Part shown: positions 38,001 to 51,349 of the stretch, piece by piece
Position numbering within the stretch: the stretch's first letter is position 1
How the letters are laid out: each line of letters opens with the position of its first letter
NCBI GenBank assembly: GCA_964035775.1
Contig: OZ038315.1
Location: forward strand, 19,845,785 to 19,909,784
Direction: 5' to 3'
Origin: Osedax frankpressi
Lineage: Eukaryota > Annelida > Polychaeta > Sabellida > Siboglinidae
Length of the DNA: 64,000 bases
The notes under the pieces: model-generated
Database searches by the model: none
What the model saw: only the letters and a program-made list of their open reading frames with translations
What the model was told of the DNA's origin: nothing
Made by a program: the position numbers and the translations under genes

Positions 38001-41000
38001 CTTTTCTCTTTCAGAATTTCTATTAAATTGTCAGAAAATATGATTAAATACGTCCATATTTAAAATTTAATAATTGCCCATGTAAATATAAGCTTATTTT
38101 TTTTATTTGCTGATATATATATATATTATATATTATTTTTCTATATTCAATAGGGAAAAACATACTAGAAATCTTGAAGGATGTTATTTAAATCTTATAT
38201 ATCAATAGATATAATAAAGTCCGCAATTTATGACACAAAAAAAATGTAACGTCATATTTAGGAAATATTCTTAAAGATAAATAAAATAAATTAATTTTTA
38301 TTAATTTTTATAACCTTCCAATTTGTTAAAACTTTTTAAAAATTATATTTAGGATAATTAATAATATATTTTTATTTAATTTTTAAAATATGTATAGAAA
38401 TATAAAAACTATTGGGATAAGAATAATATTATAAATAAAATAATATTAATAAAAATCAATAATATATACTTATTCTTGAAAATTACATATGCCTAAAATA
38501 CTCCGTAATAAGAAAGACAAATACAAATATAAAAGATTTAAGTTTTCAAATTGTACATGTTAAATATTATAAAAGTAGAATATTATTTAAAATATTTTCG
38601 ACAATCTGTAAAAATAATATAATTGCTGTATAGGGCGAATCTATACATTTTATAGTAAGACACCCATTTTAAATAAGTTAAATTTTTAATAAAAGATACT
38701 GTAATAATACTTTTAATAATTATATTTGAAAATAGTTGACTAAAATTCTATCTAATCTTAATTCACTTTAATAATCAACAATTATGAAATCAAATTTATT
38801 TTATAGTATTAATGAATTTATTAAGACAATAAAGGAATATTTACTAATATAATTATAATAATATTCTCTTAATGTATATTTAATGTATAATTTAAAATAC
38901 TGAATAATAAAAATAGAAATTCTAAATATAAAATAATAAACCTTTTTGCAAATTGAGTTTTGTTAATTTCATTAATTTTCTCTTCGTAGGAAAACAGAAA
39001 ACTACGCATTTTTAATTTTTGCTGACTCGTCAACATAATGTCAAGATGCGGAATCATACAGGAGTGAATTTTATTAATGAAGTTCTGAAATATGAAATTA
39101 GATAATAAAAATAAGTTTCATATAAATTAACAGGGATGTGCAGATATTAGAAAGAAAGAGTATGCAGAGAGAATGGATATAAAGAAACATATAATCACTA
39201 CATAACCATGTTCATAACACCATTACTGATAGGTAAGGCTAAATAATGTGAGTTCTAGCTAAATGTAGAAGACTACATTACTTAAAGATATATATAATGA
39301 AGGTCTAAATAATAAGTGGTGGTGAGTGGAATACTGAGTGGAGTGGTCAGTTCAGAGTGATGGTCAAACCTCAGGAGACACCATGATTAAAAGGTTGACC
39401 GCCCGTCCGCAGTCGAACATCAAAGCGTTCAACTGATCCAATGTGGTTTGTTTGGATTCGCCACCGCTGCCTTTTATTAAGAGACTGTAGGTGTTCGTCC
39501 AATACATCCTATCTGCAAACGTGTATGGAAATATAATGAAGTAGAAGGAAATTTTAAAAGAAAAATTTATGTATTTGAAGCGATTTAATCCTTAGATTTA
39601 ATCCATTAGATAAATTGAGAAATTCAGAAAATATTAATAATAAATTTTCTCCATCCTCTAAATTTGTATCCCATTGGCTGATATTATAGTTTTGTATCTA
39701 TCATCATAAATAGTTCAATATTACGGGTTTACATTAACATATAGATATTGACATATATACAAAAACAGTAATCAATGAATATATAATTGAATCCATTGTA
39801 TAATATAATAAATATTTTCTCAAAACTACAGAGATAGACTAAGAAAGATAAACCGAGATAGACTAAGAAAGATATATCTAGATAGACTAAGAAAGATAGA
39901 TCTAGATAGATTAAGAAAGATAAACCTAGATAGACTAAGAAAAATAAACCTAGATGGACTAAGAAAGATAAACCTAGATAGACTAAGAAAGATAGATCTA
40001 GATAGACTAAGAAAGATAAACCTAGATAGACTAAGAAAGATAAACCTAGATAGACTAAGAAAGATAGATCTAGATAGACTAAGAAAGATAGATCTAGATA
40101 GACTAAGAAAGATAGATCTAGATAGATTAAGAAAGATAAACCTAGATAGACTAAGAAAGATAAACCTAGATAGACTAAGAAAGATAGATCTAGATAGACT
40201 AAGAAAGATAGATCTAGATAGACTAAGAAAGATAGATCTAGATAGATTAAGAAAGATAGATCTAGATAGATTAAGAAAGATAGATCTAGATAGACTAAGA
40301 AAGATAGATTTAGATAGACTAAGAAAGATAGATCTAGATAGATTAAGAAAGATAGATCGAGATAGACTAAGAAAGATAGATCTAGATAGACTAAGAAAGA
40401 TAGATCTAGATAGATTAAGAAAGATAGATCTAGATAGATTAAGAAAGATAGATCGAGATAGACTAAGAAAGATAGATCTAGATAGACTAAGAAAGATAGA
40501 TCTAGATAGACTAAGAAATAGTGAAAACCTCGGCAATCAAAAGCTTTTTCGTCAATTCCAATAATCGATGGAATATTTGCGATTACACCACGAAATGCCC
40601 AATCCTCAACAAATCTATATAATCGAAGATTATGGATTACATAATACCAACATGTAATTACTATATGAAGTCTTGGGACTGAATCCTAAGTACTTTGTTG
40701 ATTACCACATATATATTACTATATGATAACTTGTAATTATATAACGATATAAATAAAATCACATATATAAATATCAATTTCGTTTCAATATGTAAATCAA
40801 TTTATTGAGTAATAATTATGTAATCTTTGTACCCAGTGTTTGGATTTAGATAACTAGAACGTACCAGAATTCATAAATTCAACAATTAATAAAACTATTA
40901 ATTTCAATATCAAATAAATTGATGAAATACAATTGATAAGTACAAACTATAGTTATCTTTTACCTATAGTTTTATTTATATCTATAGATATAATATAGTT

Positions 41001-44000
41001 ATATCTATAGATATAATTATATTATAGATAATAAATAAATTAAATAAGTGAAAGTAAGGCTTAATATCGTAATTACTTATACTACCTTTCATAACTATTG
41101 TTATACTATGGATACAGTATTTCATATGTAAATTATTAACCCAAAGTAAGGCTTTATGCAAACACTAAGAAAATAAAGAATCAGATCATTCCATTCCGTA
41201 TAGTAATATTTCTTAGCAGCAGTGTAGATGTATTCCAGCAGTTCAAATGACTGTGAAAGTGTGTATTGTAATAGTACAGATCTAATTGTACTAAAAGTCA
41301 AATGCATGCATGCTAATAATAGTTAACTCATATGCTAAAAGTCAGTTTAGTGAAAGTTAAAAGTTAGATATATCAGACTAATATCACTAATATCAGACTC
41401 TAATATAATATAATGTTCATATATTCTAACATTAAACTGACATGATACTAAAGTCATATTATAATGTTAATGACATAGATCACATCAAGATGCTACAGTA
41501 TTGGTGAGAGAATAATTCTATCCGACCAGTTACCTCAGCTATTCCAAAATACTCAATTCAAAAGCTATGTATCTATTTCATACGAGTGACATTGATAATG
41601 AATCAACTAGTGCTACGCCATTTACAGATGAAAACTAAAAACAAATTACTTGATAAGTAATAAATAGTTAGATTGAATTAAAACCTTTGGTAATGAAACA
41701 TCGAAATTGCACTTGGTGAAATTATATAAAAACCTGCAATATTCAAAGTTAATTATTAATTATTATGAGGTACTATTGATACGTTATAATATTGCATATG
41801 ATATCAAATTCCAATGAGAATGTTTGAAAATACACTTTTAGTGAATGTGAGAAATAGATTACATCGTATGGACATGATTATTGTCTTCAAAACTAACTCA
41901 ATGGCTTCAATAAACTTTCGCGTCACTATGGCCAGAGTGGAGAGAAGCGTCACTCCTTCCTTAAAAGAAAAACATTTCTAATATATTTGTTCAAACATGA
42001 ACTAATGAAATTTATAAAATTTATAATAAAATATGAAAAATCTCAAAAAAATTTGTTTATATTTAAAAAGAAAATGCTCGAAAAGGGGTTCATACCAAAT
42101 TTGAGTAATATCCACATTTAATGAGAGTTTTCATAAATACAAACTGTATAAGTTCCATATAGTTATAGTTCCGTTTACAGATACAGAAGACCTACATCCA
42201 TAGGAAATCCATAACGTCAGCTAGACCTAAAATTACCGGAAACATTATTATACTGACGTTGTTGAACAGGTGCTCCTCGAATAAGTTGAGGATATTTTTG
42301 ACAGCCGACTTGAATGCTTGTCGGATGAAGTCTTCGCCGTCGATTTGTAGTAACCAACGTATCAGGTTCATGTAGTAAGTGCCTAAATCATAAGTAGACT
42401 AAAGTAGGCCATATGTATATGAATTACTGGATACTCGAGTATATGTTATAGGTATTCGCATATATAATCGTGAACACTCGGGATTAAGTAAACTAATTAG
42501 TAATTCAAAAGTAGATGCCTGGATTACTTAAAGAAAACTAATATATGTAGTGAATGGCTATTAGCTAGTAATTAATGTAAAGTATCTCCCAGCATTAGAT
42601 GTCAATATGGGAACACCTACACGAGTCTAGCTGACCGCTGGTCCTAATGAATAAATAAAGATATGCGGTTGCCTTGAACGGAAAACTAAGGACTCGGCGA
42701 TTATGCTAGCGACCTGTTTCGCAGAATATGTTGCACTTATTCCTACAAGCCTCGATTGAAAGGCCGGAGTAGGTAATGCCGATCTTTAAGTCGAATTTAC
42801 GCTGCGATTAATAAATGGAATTCAATTAAAATTAATGTAATATATATCGAAGGAAATTTTCAGATTAATTATACAGAATTCATACGATTTATTTGATGAT
42901 AGAAAATTTTCGATCTTCAATAATGTTAGCGTAACATTTATTAATTATGAACTTAAATTCTAATTATCATTTAGAGAATTATTAATTAATTAATATATGG
43001 TAATTAATAACTTTTTTCATATTGTTTCATTGTTAACTAGAGTACGAATTGAGTATGATATAAGGAGTATCTATACAAATTATAAAGTGAATATGTATTA
43101 CCCAAATCCTTATTAAATACCCACATTCTTACTCTAGACAAAAATCCGGCAGTTTATTTAAGTATTGACCATGGATTCTTTAAACATCACAATACATTCA
43201 TCATTGCCTTTCGCATACCCAATCCTTCACTTGCCCCCACTCCCCACCCTATTACCGTGTGCTCATTGAAGTAATAGGCTTCACTGCAAAGTCCCAGCAT
43301 CACCATTGCGGACATAGCTACGAGTCGACCTTGTTCAATGCGTTTCACTTGGTCTCGCAGTTGCCATGGCAACCCCATCGCCATGAAGGTGTCGAAGACA
43401 GCAGGCCCTGCCTCAATCATGTAAGGCTTCTGTTTGCTGGCCCTAGAGGTGTGTATGTTTTGGGGCGTTAATGCAAAATGTTACAACTAAGATGTTATAA
43501 TATAAATATTCAAAATTATTACAAAACAATATCAATATTAAAGGTAGGATATTTGATGTGTATGTAATAAATATATTCTTAGTCATTTTAATTTCATAAC
43601 AATAACTATTATTTATACAATTGTCTAAATTTAAATTAAAAATTAAAAATATGAATATTATAAAGGTAACCAAAAATAAAAAATTAAAATCTAATTTCTG
43701 TTATTATATTATTTTAATAAAATAGAATAATTCATACATAATTGTATAAATAGGATGTGTTTAGTTTCTTTATAAGTCATAACGCTTAGATTTTGTTTCC
43801 CAGAATTATTTAATTTTATTAATATGTAATAATTTCTCGATGAAATACTTATAAAGAATTATTTTTTAGAACTTGAAAAAATTCCAGTGGCTCATATAAA
43901 GTGATCCATAACAGATTATTTGTGTCATAGTTTGGGAATCCATTATTATATGTTCAAAAATAATAATTATATAATAAACCTAAGAAGATAATTATATTAG

Positions 44001-44491
44001 ATATAAATTAGATACATGTCATTTTAAATTATTAAAATATATATATAATACATACTTAATTGTATCTTCATCTTAACTCTACAACTATACTTGAGTCTAT
44101 AAAATGATGTATAACTAATTTAAATCTAATATAACTATCTTCATAGATCTACTATTTACTAATTACATATTATTCGCATATCAATGTGAAAATATTAATA
44201 TGTAACAGAATTAATGTGTAGATTTCAGAGGAAAAAGCTAAATGTATTTTGTATAATAAATAGTAATATTAGTATATATATATATTACTATATATGTATA
44301 TATTACTATATATATTATTATATATTTTACTATAGTAATATTAAATAAGGATATAATAAATAAAGTTTTAATTTCTTTCTAATTTAATAGATATGTGGTA
44401 AAAAGAATAAGGAATAACATTGCATACACCAACACTGCTATATGTTGTTATAGTATCCCAAACATATATGCAACCTCACACACAAATACAC

Positions 44492-44522
<31 letters not shown>

Positions 44523-47500
44523 ACATATAGAACACATGCGGCTAGCTAATGGCATATGAAATAAAACCTTTCGGAGTGCTCCCACACGAAATGATTGTAA
44601 TTGGGATTCTGCATTTCGCTGGCCAACTGCCAGATGCATCCGAGTTGTTGACGTTCTGCGTCGTCTACTTCCGGAACCTCGTCACTGCGAATCCGATATA
44701 TACATTATAATCACATCGAGGATATATGTGTGTATGTGTAATTAAAGTAGTATTAAACTAGATGAATTATTATAGAAATGTGTTGGTTTCGGTAGATACT
44801 AATGAATGATATAAATAGATGAATTATAACTAATAATGCATAAAAATGGATATGTTTCACATGGTAATAAATTAAAATTTACTATTATAATATTTTTAAT
44901 TTAAGTTATAAGATAAGTTATTCAATATCACAGATAAGCTTTTACTTTACAGTCAACATCTAATCAATTAATTAATAATAAAAGACAATTTAAAAAAGTT
45001 ATGCCCTGACCTTGTTTCTTCAGATATAGACTTTTCATGGAAAATTCTTTTTACGGGTACAGGACATAACTATAAATGAGATTAAACAGAAAAGGCATTG
45101 AAAAATTTAAATATATAAAATTTAACATATATATTTTTTTTAATTAAATTATATTTCGAAAAAATTACCTAAAATATAAATAGTAACATATATATTACAC
45201 TAATATATATATATTACACTAATATATATATCATACTAATTATATATATTAAGTATTACCAATTATTAGTAAAATATTCCAAAGAAAATGATAGTTTAAT
45301 ATAAATAAAATAATTATTAAATATCATTAAACCGATTTTAAATTTGGAATGCGATTGGATGGATCAGAAAGTAAAGGTAATTTCAAGGTGATGTCGAGAT
45401 CGTAGGGTATCAGCTGGGGTCTTATCAGAGCCCCCATCAGAGCATCTCTATCCAAATCCTTAGAGTATAGTCGAACATTAGAGACATCAGCGATGACCGG
45501 AGAATTATAGAATGATAAAATATTAACCTCAGTTTTCGACAACGTCAATAGCCTCTGTTGTATAATGAATCCGAATCAGATATTAATAAATGGAATATAG
45601 ATTATTCGTGTTCAATAATAGAAATACTGAGATTTAGTTTAACCTATTTTATATTTTAATTATAATTGTTAAATACATACGGATAATATGGTTAGCATTT
45701 AATATTACGGAGTTAATATGATACAAACCTCATTGGAATAGAGTGGAAAGGCACAATCATTACTTGATTCCGACTCCTCCATAAAAACGTCGCTGTCAAA
45801 ATTGAATTTAAGCTAATAATATTTCAATAATATTAAATATATTATTAATCGTAACAAATGATGACATCTGTCCTATTGTTTAATTATATTAAATAATTTC
45901 ATATTTAAATGCAAAAAGTAGTCTAATAGATTGTTCTATAAACAATATCATAGTATAAGAACTGATTAAATTAATATATAATCTGTAATACACATATTAG
46001 AATAATATATAATAATAGAAATGAATTAATAAATCAATTATATATAATGAAATATTTACATTATATATTTGAATAAAATTCACTATATACTACCTATAAG
46101 ATATAATTTATAACTATTTACTCATGATTTATAAGTTTCAGATTATTGGCATTGAAAACACAAACGGATTGACAGTATCCCAGGATGATGTTTGTAATTC
46201 TATTTGTTCCAACTCTAAAGAAGTGTATGTATCATCAAAATTGTCCTGTTGTCGAAATACAAATAGTTATTATAAGCTAGAATTAAACATAATGAATTAG
46301 AATTAAAATTAGATGAGTTAAAACAATGGAATACAGAACAATGACCTTACAAATCTCAAATTATTAAGAATAAGCTAGTATTTGAAAGCCAATATATTTC
46401 ATTTCAATCACTACTTCTACTTGAACATTATTCGTATTATATCTAATGTTAATTTAAATCATCCGTTGAAATAATAAAAAGTATATTTCTGTAATTGATA
46501 CGAATATGAAATGGATTGAAAACTTTTTTTGGGTTTGAGTCAGCCATCAACATCAAGAAATCTAAAACTTTCTCTTTCACGCTGCGATCTCCCTGTTCAC
46601 CTGAGTATTCATGAATCTTAATGTATGTAAATTTGTCTTTTATTTGATCAAATGTGTTATTGACTTATACTAAACATAGAACAATATATTGTTCTTTTAA
46701 ATTTCCCTTTTATGCAATTTGACTAGAATCATATTCTATTTTAATTTTTAAATTAATTTTTGCAAATATTAATAACTCTATATTTACTCAGATAATAGAT
46801 AATTATAATTTTGATGAGATAAAGTTTTCAAGATAGTATAATAGAGCATTAGAGATAATATAGAGAATAAAATTGTATAATATATTATAAATTATATAAA
46901 ATAAAGAGAAAATTAAATAAAAAATAAGAAAATATGAAGGAAAAAAGATTATTTATGATTATATAATTACATAATTTATAATGAATGGATTTAAGATGGA
47001 TATAACAAACTGTTAATGAATGATTCCATTGCAGTTTCGAGGTTGTCTGCTCTGACATTCTCGCGTAGAGTTTTGGCGCGATTACCCCAACAAGCCGTTC
47101 GATAGCCATTCACTTTCCAATAGAACCGAGCCACCGTATTTAAGCGACTGAAATGTGGGCAATGTTGAAATCTCATGTCTAAGTACGACCCAATTTAGAG
47201 AGTCGAAGGGTCTAGGAGTTATAGGCATGTTAGAAAATCTGGAATCACTGATAGGCTACAAGAGATCAAATATGAACTAAATAACCATAATACAATGGAA
47301 GTAGTTTTGACAGATACTATTATAAACTAATGTCAAATTTCTCAACTTGTTCTAGATTTTTATCTCATTTTTAAGACTATTTTAAGACTATTTTTTATAT
47401 AATTTTCAATCTCAATTTATTAGATTATTCCAGTTCGGAATCAAACTATATAAAATTATTTATTAATTTTGAAAAAACTGTATAAATACAACTGCTAAAA

Positions 47501-47810
47501 TACAGCTCCTCTAAAATCCTCTTTATTGCAACAATGAACATCTGTTACATCGACGTAGATTGTTTCGACGATTAGCTAGCAATTTTCTGTCGACTCGCCG
47601 TTAACTCGCTAAAGACTGGCAACATGATAGACTGACTAACGGGGGAGCCACATGTTTGTTTCTAAGCGGTTCGAGGAGAAATCGGTCGTAAGCGGCAGCC
47701 TTAATTTTGTTTCTGAGATGAGGGTTGTCATCGAACTGCCTTCCGCAGTCTTTGGTGACGTAGTCGACCAATGACGTCACAGCCTCGGGGAAGCTGAGCT
47801 CTTCGTGCAT
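31794..47810 (-). CDS. TUBGCP6: Gamma-tubulin complex component 6 (GCP6)
   Basis: A minus-strand gene of about 31 exons totalling 3,750 nt (1,249 residues) with continuous phase. GCP6 is a core subunit of the gamma-tubulin ring complex that templates microtubules at centrosomes and basal bodies. Identification rests on alignment from memory with human GCP6 along nearly the whole length: the N-terminal segment, GRIP1 region, the YWTNTYSLLI motif (human YWTHGYVLI), a charged coiled-coil linker, and GRIP2 with GDGEFRFSLIDQMFNK and DIGWPLNIVIT (human EDGEFAQSLSDLLFEK, DWPLNIVIT). It is much shorter than human GCP6 (about 1,819 residues), mainly because the long central repeat region is replaced by a short linker. 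The start at 47810 is the first ATG; an extra 5' exon is possible. Exon blocks are given separately. Confidence 0.93.
32069..32155 (-). repeat. 10-bp tandem repeat in the last TUBGCP6 intron
   Basis: About nine copies of GTATAATGAT, about 50 nt upstream of the final acceptor. Confidence 0.9.
33060..33240 (-). repeat. Irregular GAGTGT/AATAAAGAGTG repeat
   Basis: Mixed units of GAGTGTGTAATAAA, GAGTGAGAAATGAA and GAGTGTATAATT in a TUBGCP6 intron. The 65-codon minus frame is an artefact. Confidence 0.85.
34190..34330 (-). repeat. 22-23-bp repeat close to a TUBGCP6 donor
   Basis: About six copies of CTTATTACTATCTTATCACATAT-type units. In transcript direction the array begins about 35 nt after the donor of the exon ending at 34365. 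Confidence 0.85.
35292..35937 (-). repeat. 14-bp minisatellite (CAGCTGTCTTACAT), about 46 units
   Basis: A homogeneous array with rare variants (CAGCTGCC, CAACTG, CAGATG). Every unit carries the palindromic hexamer CAGCTG. It lies in the TUBGCP6 intron between exons ending 36051 and starting 35031. The 251- and 103-codon plus frames are artefacts. Confidence 0.97.
36051..39084 (-). CDS. TUBGCP6: TUBGCP6 exons 15-24: coiled-coil and linker
   Basis: Exons: 38942-39084, 37928-38019, 37771-37859, 37596-37690, 37416-37524, 37225-37327, 36801-36820, 36478-36585, 36207-36248, 36051-36114. The first aligns with the human segment ending at the basic coiled coil (SYEEKINEINKTQFAKR). The next four are Lys/Glu-rich helices (REKVIQLKKDRKKEMIQRAK, RKKEIDTRKRKLFDFLK, KQKEQDDEIFAK, YAEKEKRLEKR), as in the human coiled-coil insert. 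The rest is acidic and disordered-looking, ending with PSEVPEYM and PEIPEYVFEED in adjacent exons. Exon 36801-36820 is only 20 nt. The human nine-fold 27-residue repeat is absent. Small exons are the least certain part of the model. Confidence 0.75.
39370..47810 (-). CDS. TUBGCP6: TUBGCP6 exons 1-14: N-terminus and GRIP1 region
   Basis: Exons, 5' to 3': 47641-47810, 47011-47147, 46524-46600, 46160-46245, 45729-45792, 45333-45554, 45011-45069, 44568-44684, 43219-43442, 42258-42382, 41898-41959, 41141-41290, 40529-40614, 39370-39512. All are in phase. Matches to human GCP6 include KEKVLDFLMLMADSNP with VGSVLDLLVQLAGSGP, DRDALMGALIRPQLIPYDLD with RVSLFGALVHSRTYDMDVRL, KPYMIEAGPAVFDTF with EPYLTEAGRDAFDKF, FELLEYIYTAA with VKLLSYLYQEA, GFVEDWAFRGVI with TRFIHDWVYSGVF, and MYWTNTYSLLI with LYWTHGYVLI. 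GRIP1 mediates lateral contacts between ring subunits. Several exons here (47.7, 43.3, 44.6 kb) are strikingly GC-richer than the introns. Confidence 0.9.
39831..40519 (-). repeat. 24-bp minisatellite beginning 9 nt after a TUBGCP6 donor
   Basis: About 29 copies of AGATAGACTAAGAAAGATAG plus ATCT, with variants ATCGAG, AAACCT and ATTAAG. Read on the minus strand it starts 9 nt after the donor of the exon at 40529-40614 and fills most of that intron. The 236-codon Ser/Arg/Leu/Phe frame is an artefact. Confidence 0.96.
42560..42815. other. GC-richer island inside a TUBGCP6 intron
   Basis: About 250 bp with near-balanced composition between exons ending 43219 and starting 42382, without a long open frame or splice-compatible reading. 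AATAAATAAAG near 42649 resembles the A/T tails of LINEs or SINEs. It may be a decayed short retroposon or a non-coding RNA; nothing decisive is visible. Confidence 0.3.
44460..44522 (-). repeat. CACATA/CACA microsatellite
   Basis: A short CA/CATA-rich tract 45 nt into a TUBGCP6 intron, counted from the donor at 44567. Confidence 0.85.
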
Positions 47811-49016
47811 CCTCCAAACGCTACATGACCAGATGATATAGTTTTTACTTAGATGTGTATATGTAACTTATATATTACTTAGGTTAATATATGTACAGAA
47901 CTTTTTATTAAATATTGAATATAGATTTGCAATATATTAACAACATAAAGAAGTAGATATAAACTTATTCTCTTTAAGAAATATCAATACATCTGTAACA
48001 TAGATTCTATATAATTAAGTAAAATGATCAAACTAAATTATACTGTACATTATTAAAACATAATTATAATGCTTGTAATTACTTAAATAACTGAATACCA
48101 ATAATTTCTTTAACTACATTATAAGTTTTGTCAAATAACCTATATTATGCAGGAGCATTGGGTTATTAAGATGCTTAAACATATTAATATATCTATTAAT
48201 TATCTATCAGTGATTTTTAGCCGTGGCTATCTTTTATGAATATTCGCTGGATCATTTCGTGATCCAAATATATTTATATTATATATTTATATTATACCGA
48301 AATTTGTCGCGATTTCGCTATATGTAAACAGTGTTTACTAAACACCCCTTATAGATAATTAATTACAGTATTTTCTTATTCATAGAAATGTGTTAAAATA
48401 TATTTTAAAGTTTTTATATTTATACGTGTGTTACCTTAATATTCAAATAATACCTATATCTAAAATTATATATAAATTAAATAAAACTTTAGTATTTAAA
48501 TATTATATTTAAAATTATAAATATAAGAAATATTGTAAAGTAATAATTTTGTGTATAATTTAAATTAAGGCAATCGCTATTGAGTGGTAAAAACTTGTAA
48601 TGTTTACATTTTAACAACCAATAGATATTTAGCAAATTACTATAAATTGTAAACAAAAAATTCAAATATAATGATTTTCGAAATGTCATACAATTTAATA
48701 ATAACCATTTGTTTTGACAATATGCGTTTGTTATGAAATACATACATTGTTATGCTTGCTTTTTATATTATTCAGTATATTTATGAAAATAGATTATATT
48801 TTAGTTTTTTTTATTGATTCTTATATATGGGAATACTATTTATAGGCATATTAAATACGTAAATGTACCACAAGTATAGAAGTAGACCTGATAAGTTATC
48901 AGACTCTTTGATATGATATTATTCATATTTAGTTTGCATGATACATATATAATTCATATAAATTAGTATGTATTAGTATATTTAATAAGGGAATTCACCG
49001 CGGGTATGTACTAAGT

Positions 49017-49249
49017 ATATGAGTCAGTCTATTTATGATAATTAAATAGTATTTTTAGTTTTCTTATCAGAATTAATTATGAGTATATTTATGGGTATTA
49101 TTTAAAGGCACATTGTACAAGTGAAGCACATTGTACTTGCATAAACTTATACTCAAGCCTTTAAATAATACCCATAAATATACTCATAATTAATTCTGAT
49201 AAGAAAACTAAAAACACTATTTAATTATCATAAATAGACTGACTCATAT
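49017..49249. mobile_element. Fold-back/MITE-like element with 93-bp inverted arms
   Basis: Arms at 49017-49109 and 49157-49249 are reverse complements with a single mismatch by eye (T/C near the outer third), separated by a 47-bp loop containing CATTGTAC twice. Arm ends read ATATGAGTCAGTC. No convincing target-site duplication and no open frame. Such arms typify miniature inverted-repeat transposons or Foldback elements. The near identity implies recent origin or recent arm correction. Confidence 0.85.
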
Positions 49250-49635
49250 TAAAATGACAAATAAAAAAATACATTCTATTTAGCGATTTTTATGAATTTT
49301 CATCAGATCCAATTACATACGTGATACTATATTACATTATCAAATATTACTCGGTAATATGGTATATATATCTAATAATTATAAATTATTCTGGTATGAG
49401 AATGAGAATTAATTATCATCTGAATAATTATTCAGATATTGCATAAGATATTTAAGATTTATAATAGAAATTAATTTCATTTTTGAATTTGAATGTAATA
49501 CATCATTTCAATTAAAATATATTTCTAAATATATTTAAAGTGATTGGTTTAATATTTATAATTAAATTTGCATTTTCAAATTATATAATATTTGTAGTGT
49601 ATATAAAATATACACATTGCAATGTGTCTCTATAT

Positions 49636-49691
<56 letters not shown>

Positions 49692-51349
49692 CCTTACATT
49701 AATTCATAAGTCTAGCAAGGATTATATAAATAAAATGAAGTTAAAAAATATTTATTAAATAAGAAGTTAATTCTGGCAATATATATAAATCTTTACCGTT
49801 TACATATACAATCTAAATATATTTATATTACTATTCCTGCAGTTCTTATAGTTATTTCAGTTATTGCTTTTCTCGCATGTATTCTACAATGTACAATGTA
49901 CATCTTACAATTAGTGTAACTGTTAGTGCAGTTTTCCACTATTTTAGAATGGATACATTTGTTATTAATAAAGCGATACGTTTATTAGATAAAATGTATT
50001 GAGCTGAGATCATTAGGTTAAATAGATTAAGCAATAACTACTTTAGAAAAACACTTTATAATTTAAATATATTATACAAAAACTGAGTTAATTTTTAGGT
50101 CCTCACTTTTACGTAGATTAAATTTCATTATGCAATGATAAGTGTTGTACAAAAAGTATAAAGTAATCCTATAATATGGCATCCAAAACATAAAAAATAG
50201 TAATGGTGAATGAATCAATATATAAATGATAGACTATAGTGGAAATAGCTATTTCTAATATTATAAATACGGTGAAAATATATGTATACAATACACATAA
50301 GAGAATGTAATGTTCACTATAAATAAATAACATGACATTAAGATGCATTAATGATGCAAAGGAAGTTATTATATGATACAAAATATTACCTAAAATATGC
50401 ATAGGAAGAGATAGAGATTGCAAACAAAGAAATAAAATAAGAATATCTCACATGAAAAACTTAATTCATCTATAGTTACCATCCAGATAATCATAAAATA
50501 TTGCATTTGATAAGTTAATATTAATCAAGAAGATTGGCTGGTTTGTAAAGTAGTCATAATTACTACATTTTAAACCAACTCAGCTACCTTTATTTTAGTT
50601 ATTCTAGGAAAATGAATAAGGGAATACCGTATTGAATTTAGTTCAGATGGTGTGTACTAGTCCCGCGAATGTCACCAAGTTTCATTAATAGCTAAGCTTC
50701 GTGATGAATATCGGAATTGCATTGTAGTATGAAATAAGTACTGTGTATAAATGAGCATATATTAAACATATCACAGATAATGGAAGAATCCGGTTTTAAA
50801 AAAGTATATTACTTGTAGTCTTTAGCAGATGGTATATATTCTGGTGGGGAGGTTAAGTTATTGAGTGAGGTCTTATTTTATGTGTAATTATAAGAAGTTA
50901 TCCGAGATTTATAAGTGTCGTCAGTTTTAATGAAAGTACTCATAAACGAAGTACAATCATTTAGGATAAATCATCATCATAATTGTATGCAGGATTAAGA
51001 AGCTAATAGTATAAGGTGTTTTCTGAAGAACATGCATATTAAGTTAAATTAGATTATAATACAATCTCATTTAATATGTATGACAACACACTGATAATGA
51101 TACTGTAAGAAAGAATATTCGTAATTTAAAAATCAGAGTAACTATTTTCTCGAATAAATGACAAACACAACTAGAATTAATTAAATCAACAACATAATAC
51201 TTATCAATTATATTCGATTGAAATAAAACTGAATTAGTATATTAGTTTATAAATTAGTTTGGTAAGAAAAGGAAGAAGAAATCAAAATTCAAGCACAAGA
51301 AGCGTATAGTTATATTAAGCACTAAATATAAATCCGTATGAATTACATT

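Noticed and set aside
43259-43471. Plus-strand frame of 70 codons
   Set aside because: It is antisense to the TUBGCP6 exon at 43219-43442; the minus frame aligns to GCP6.
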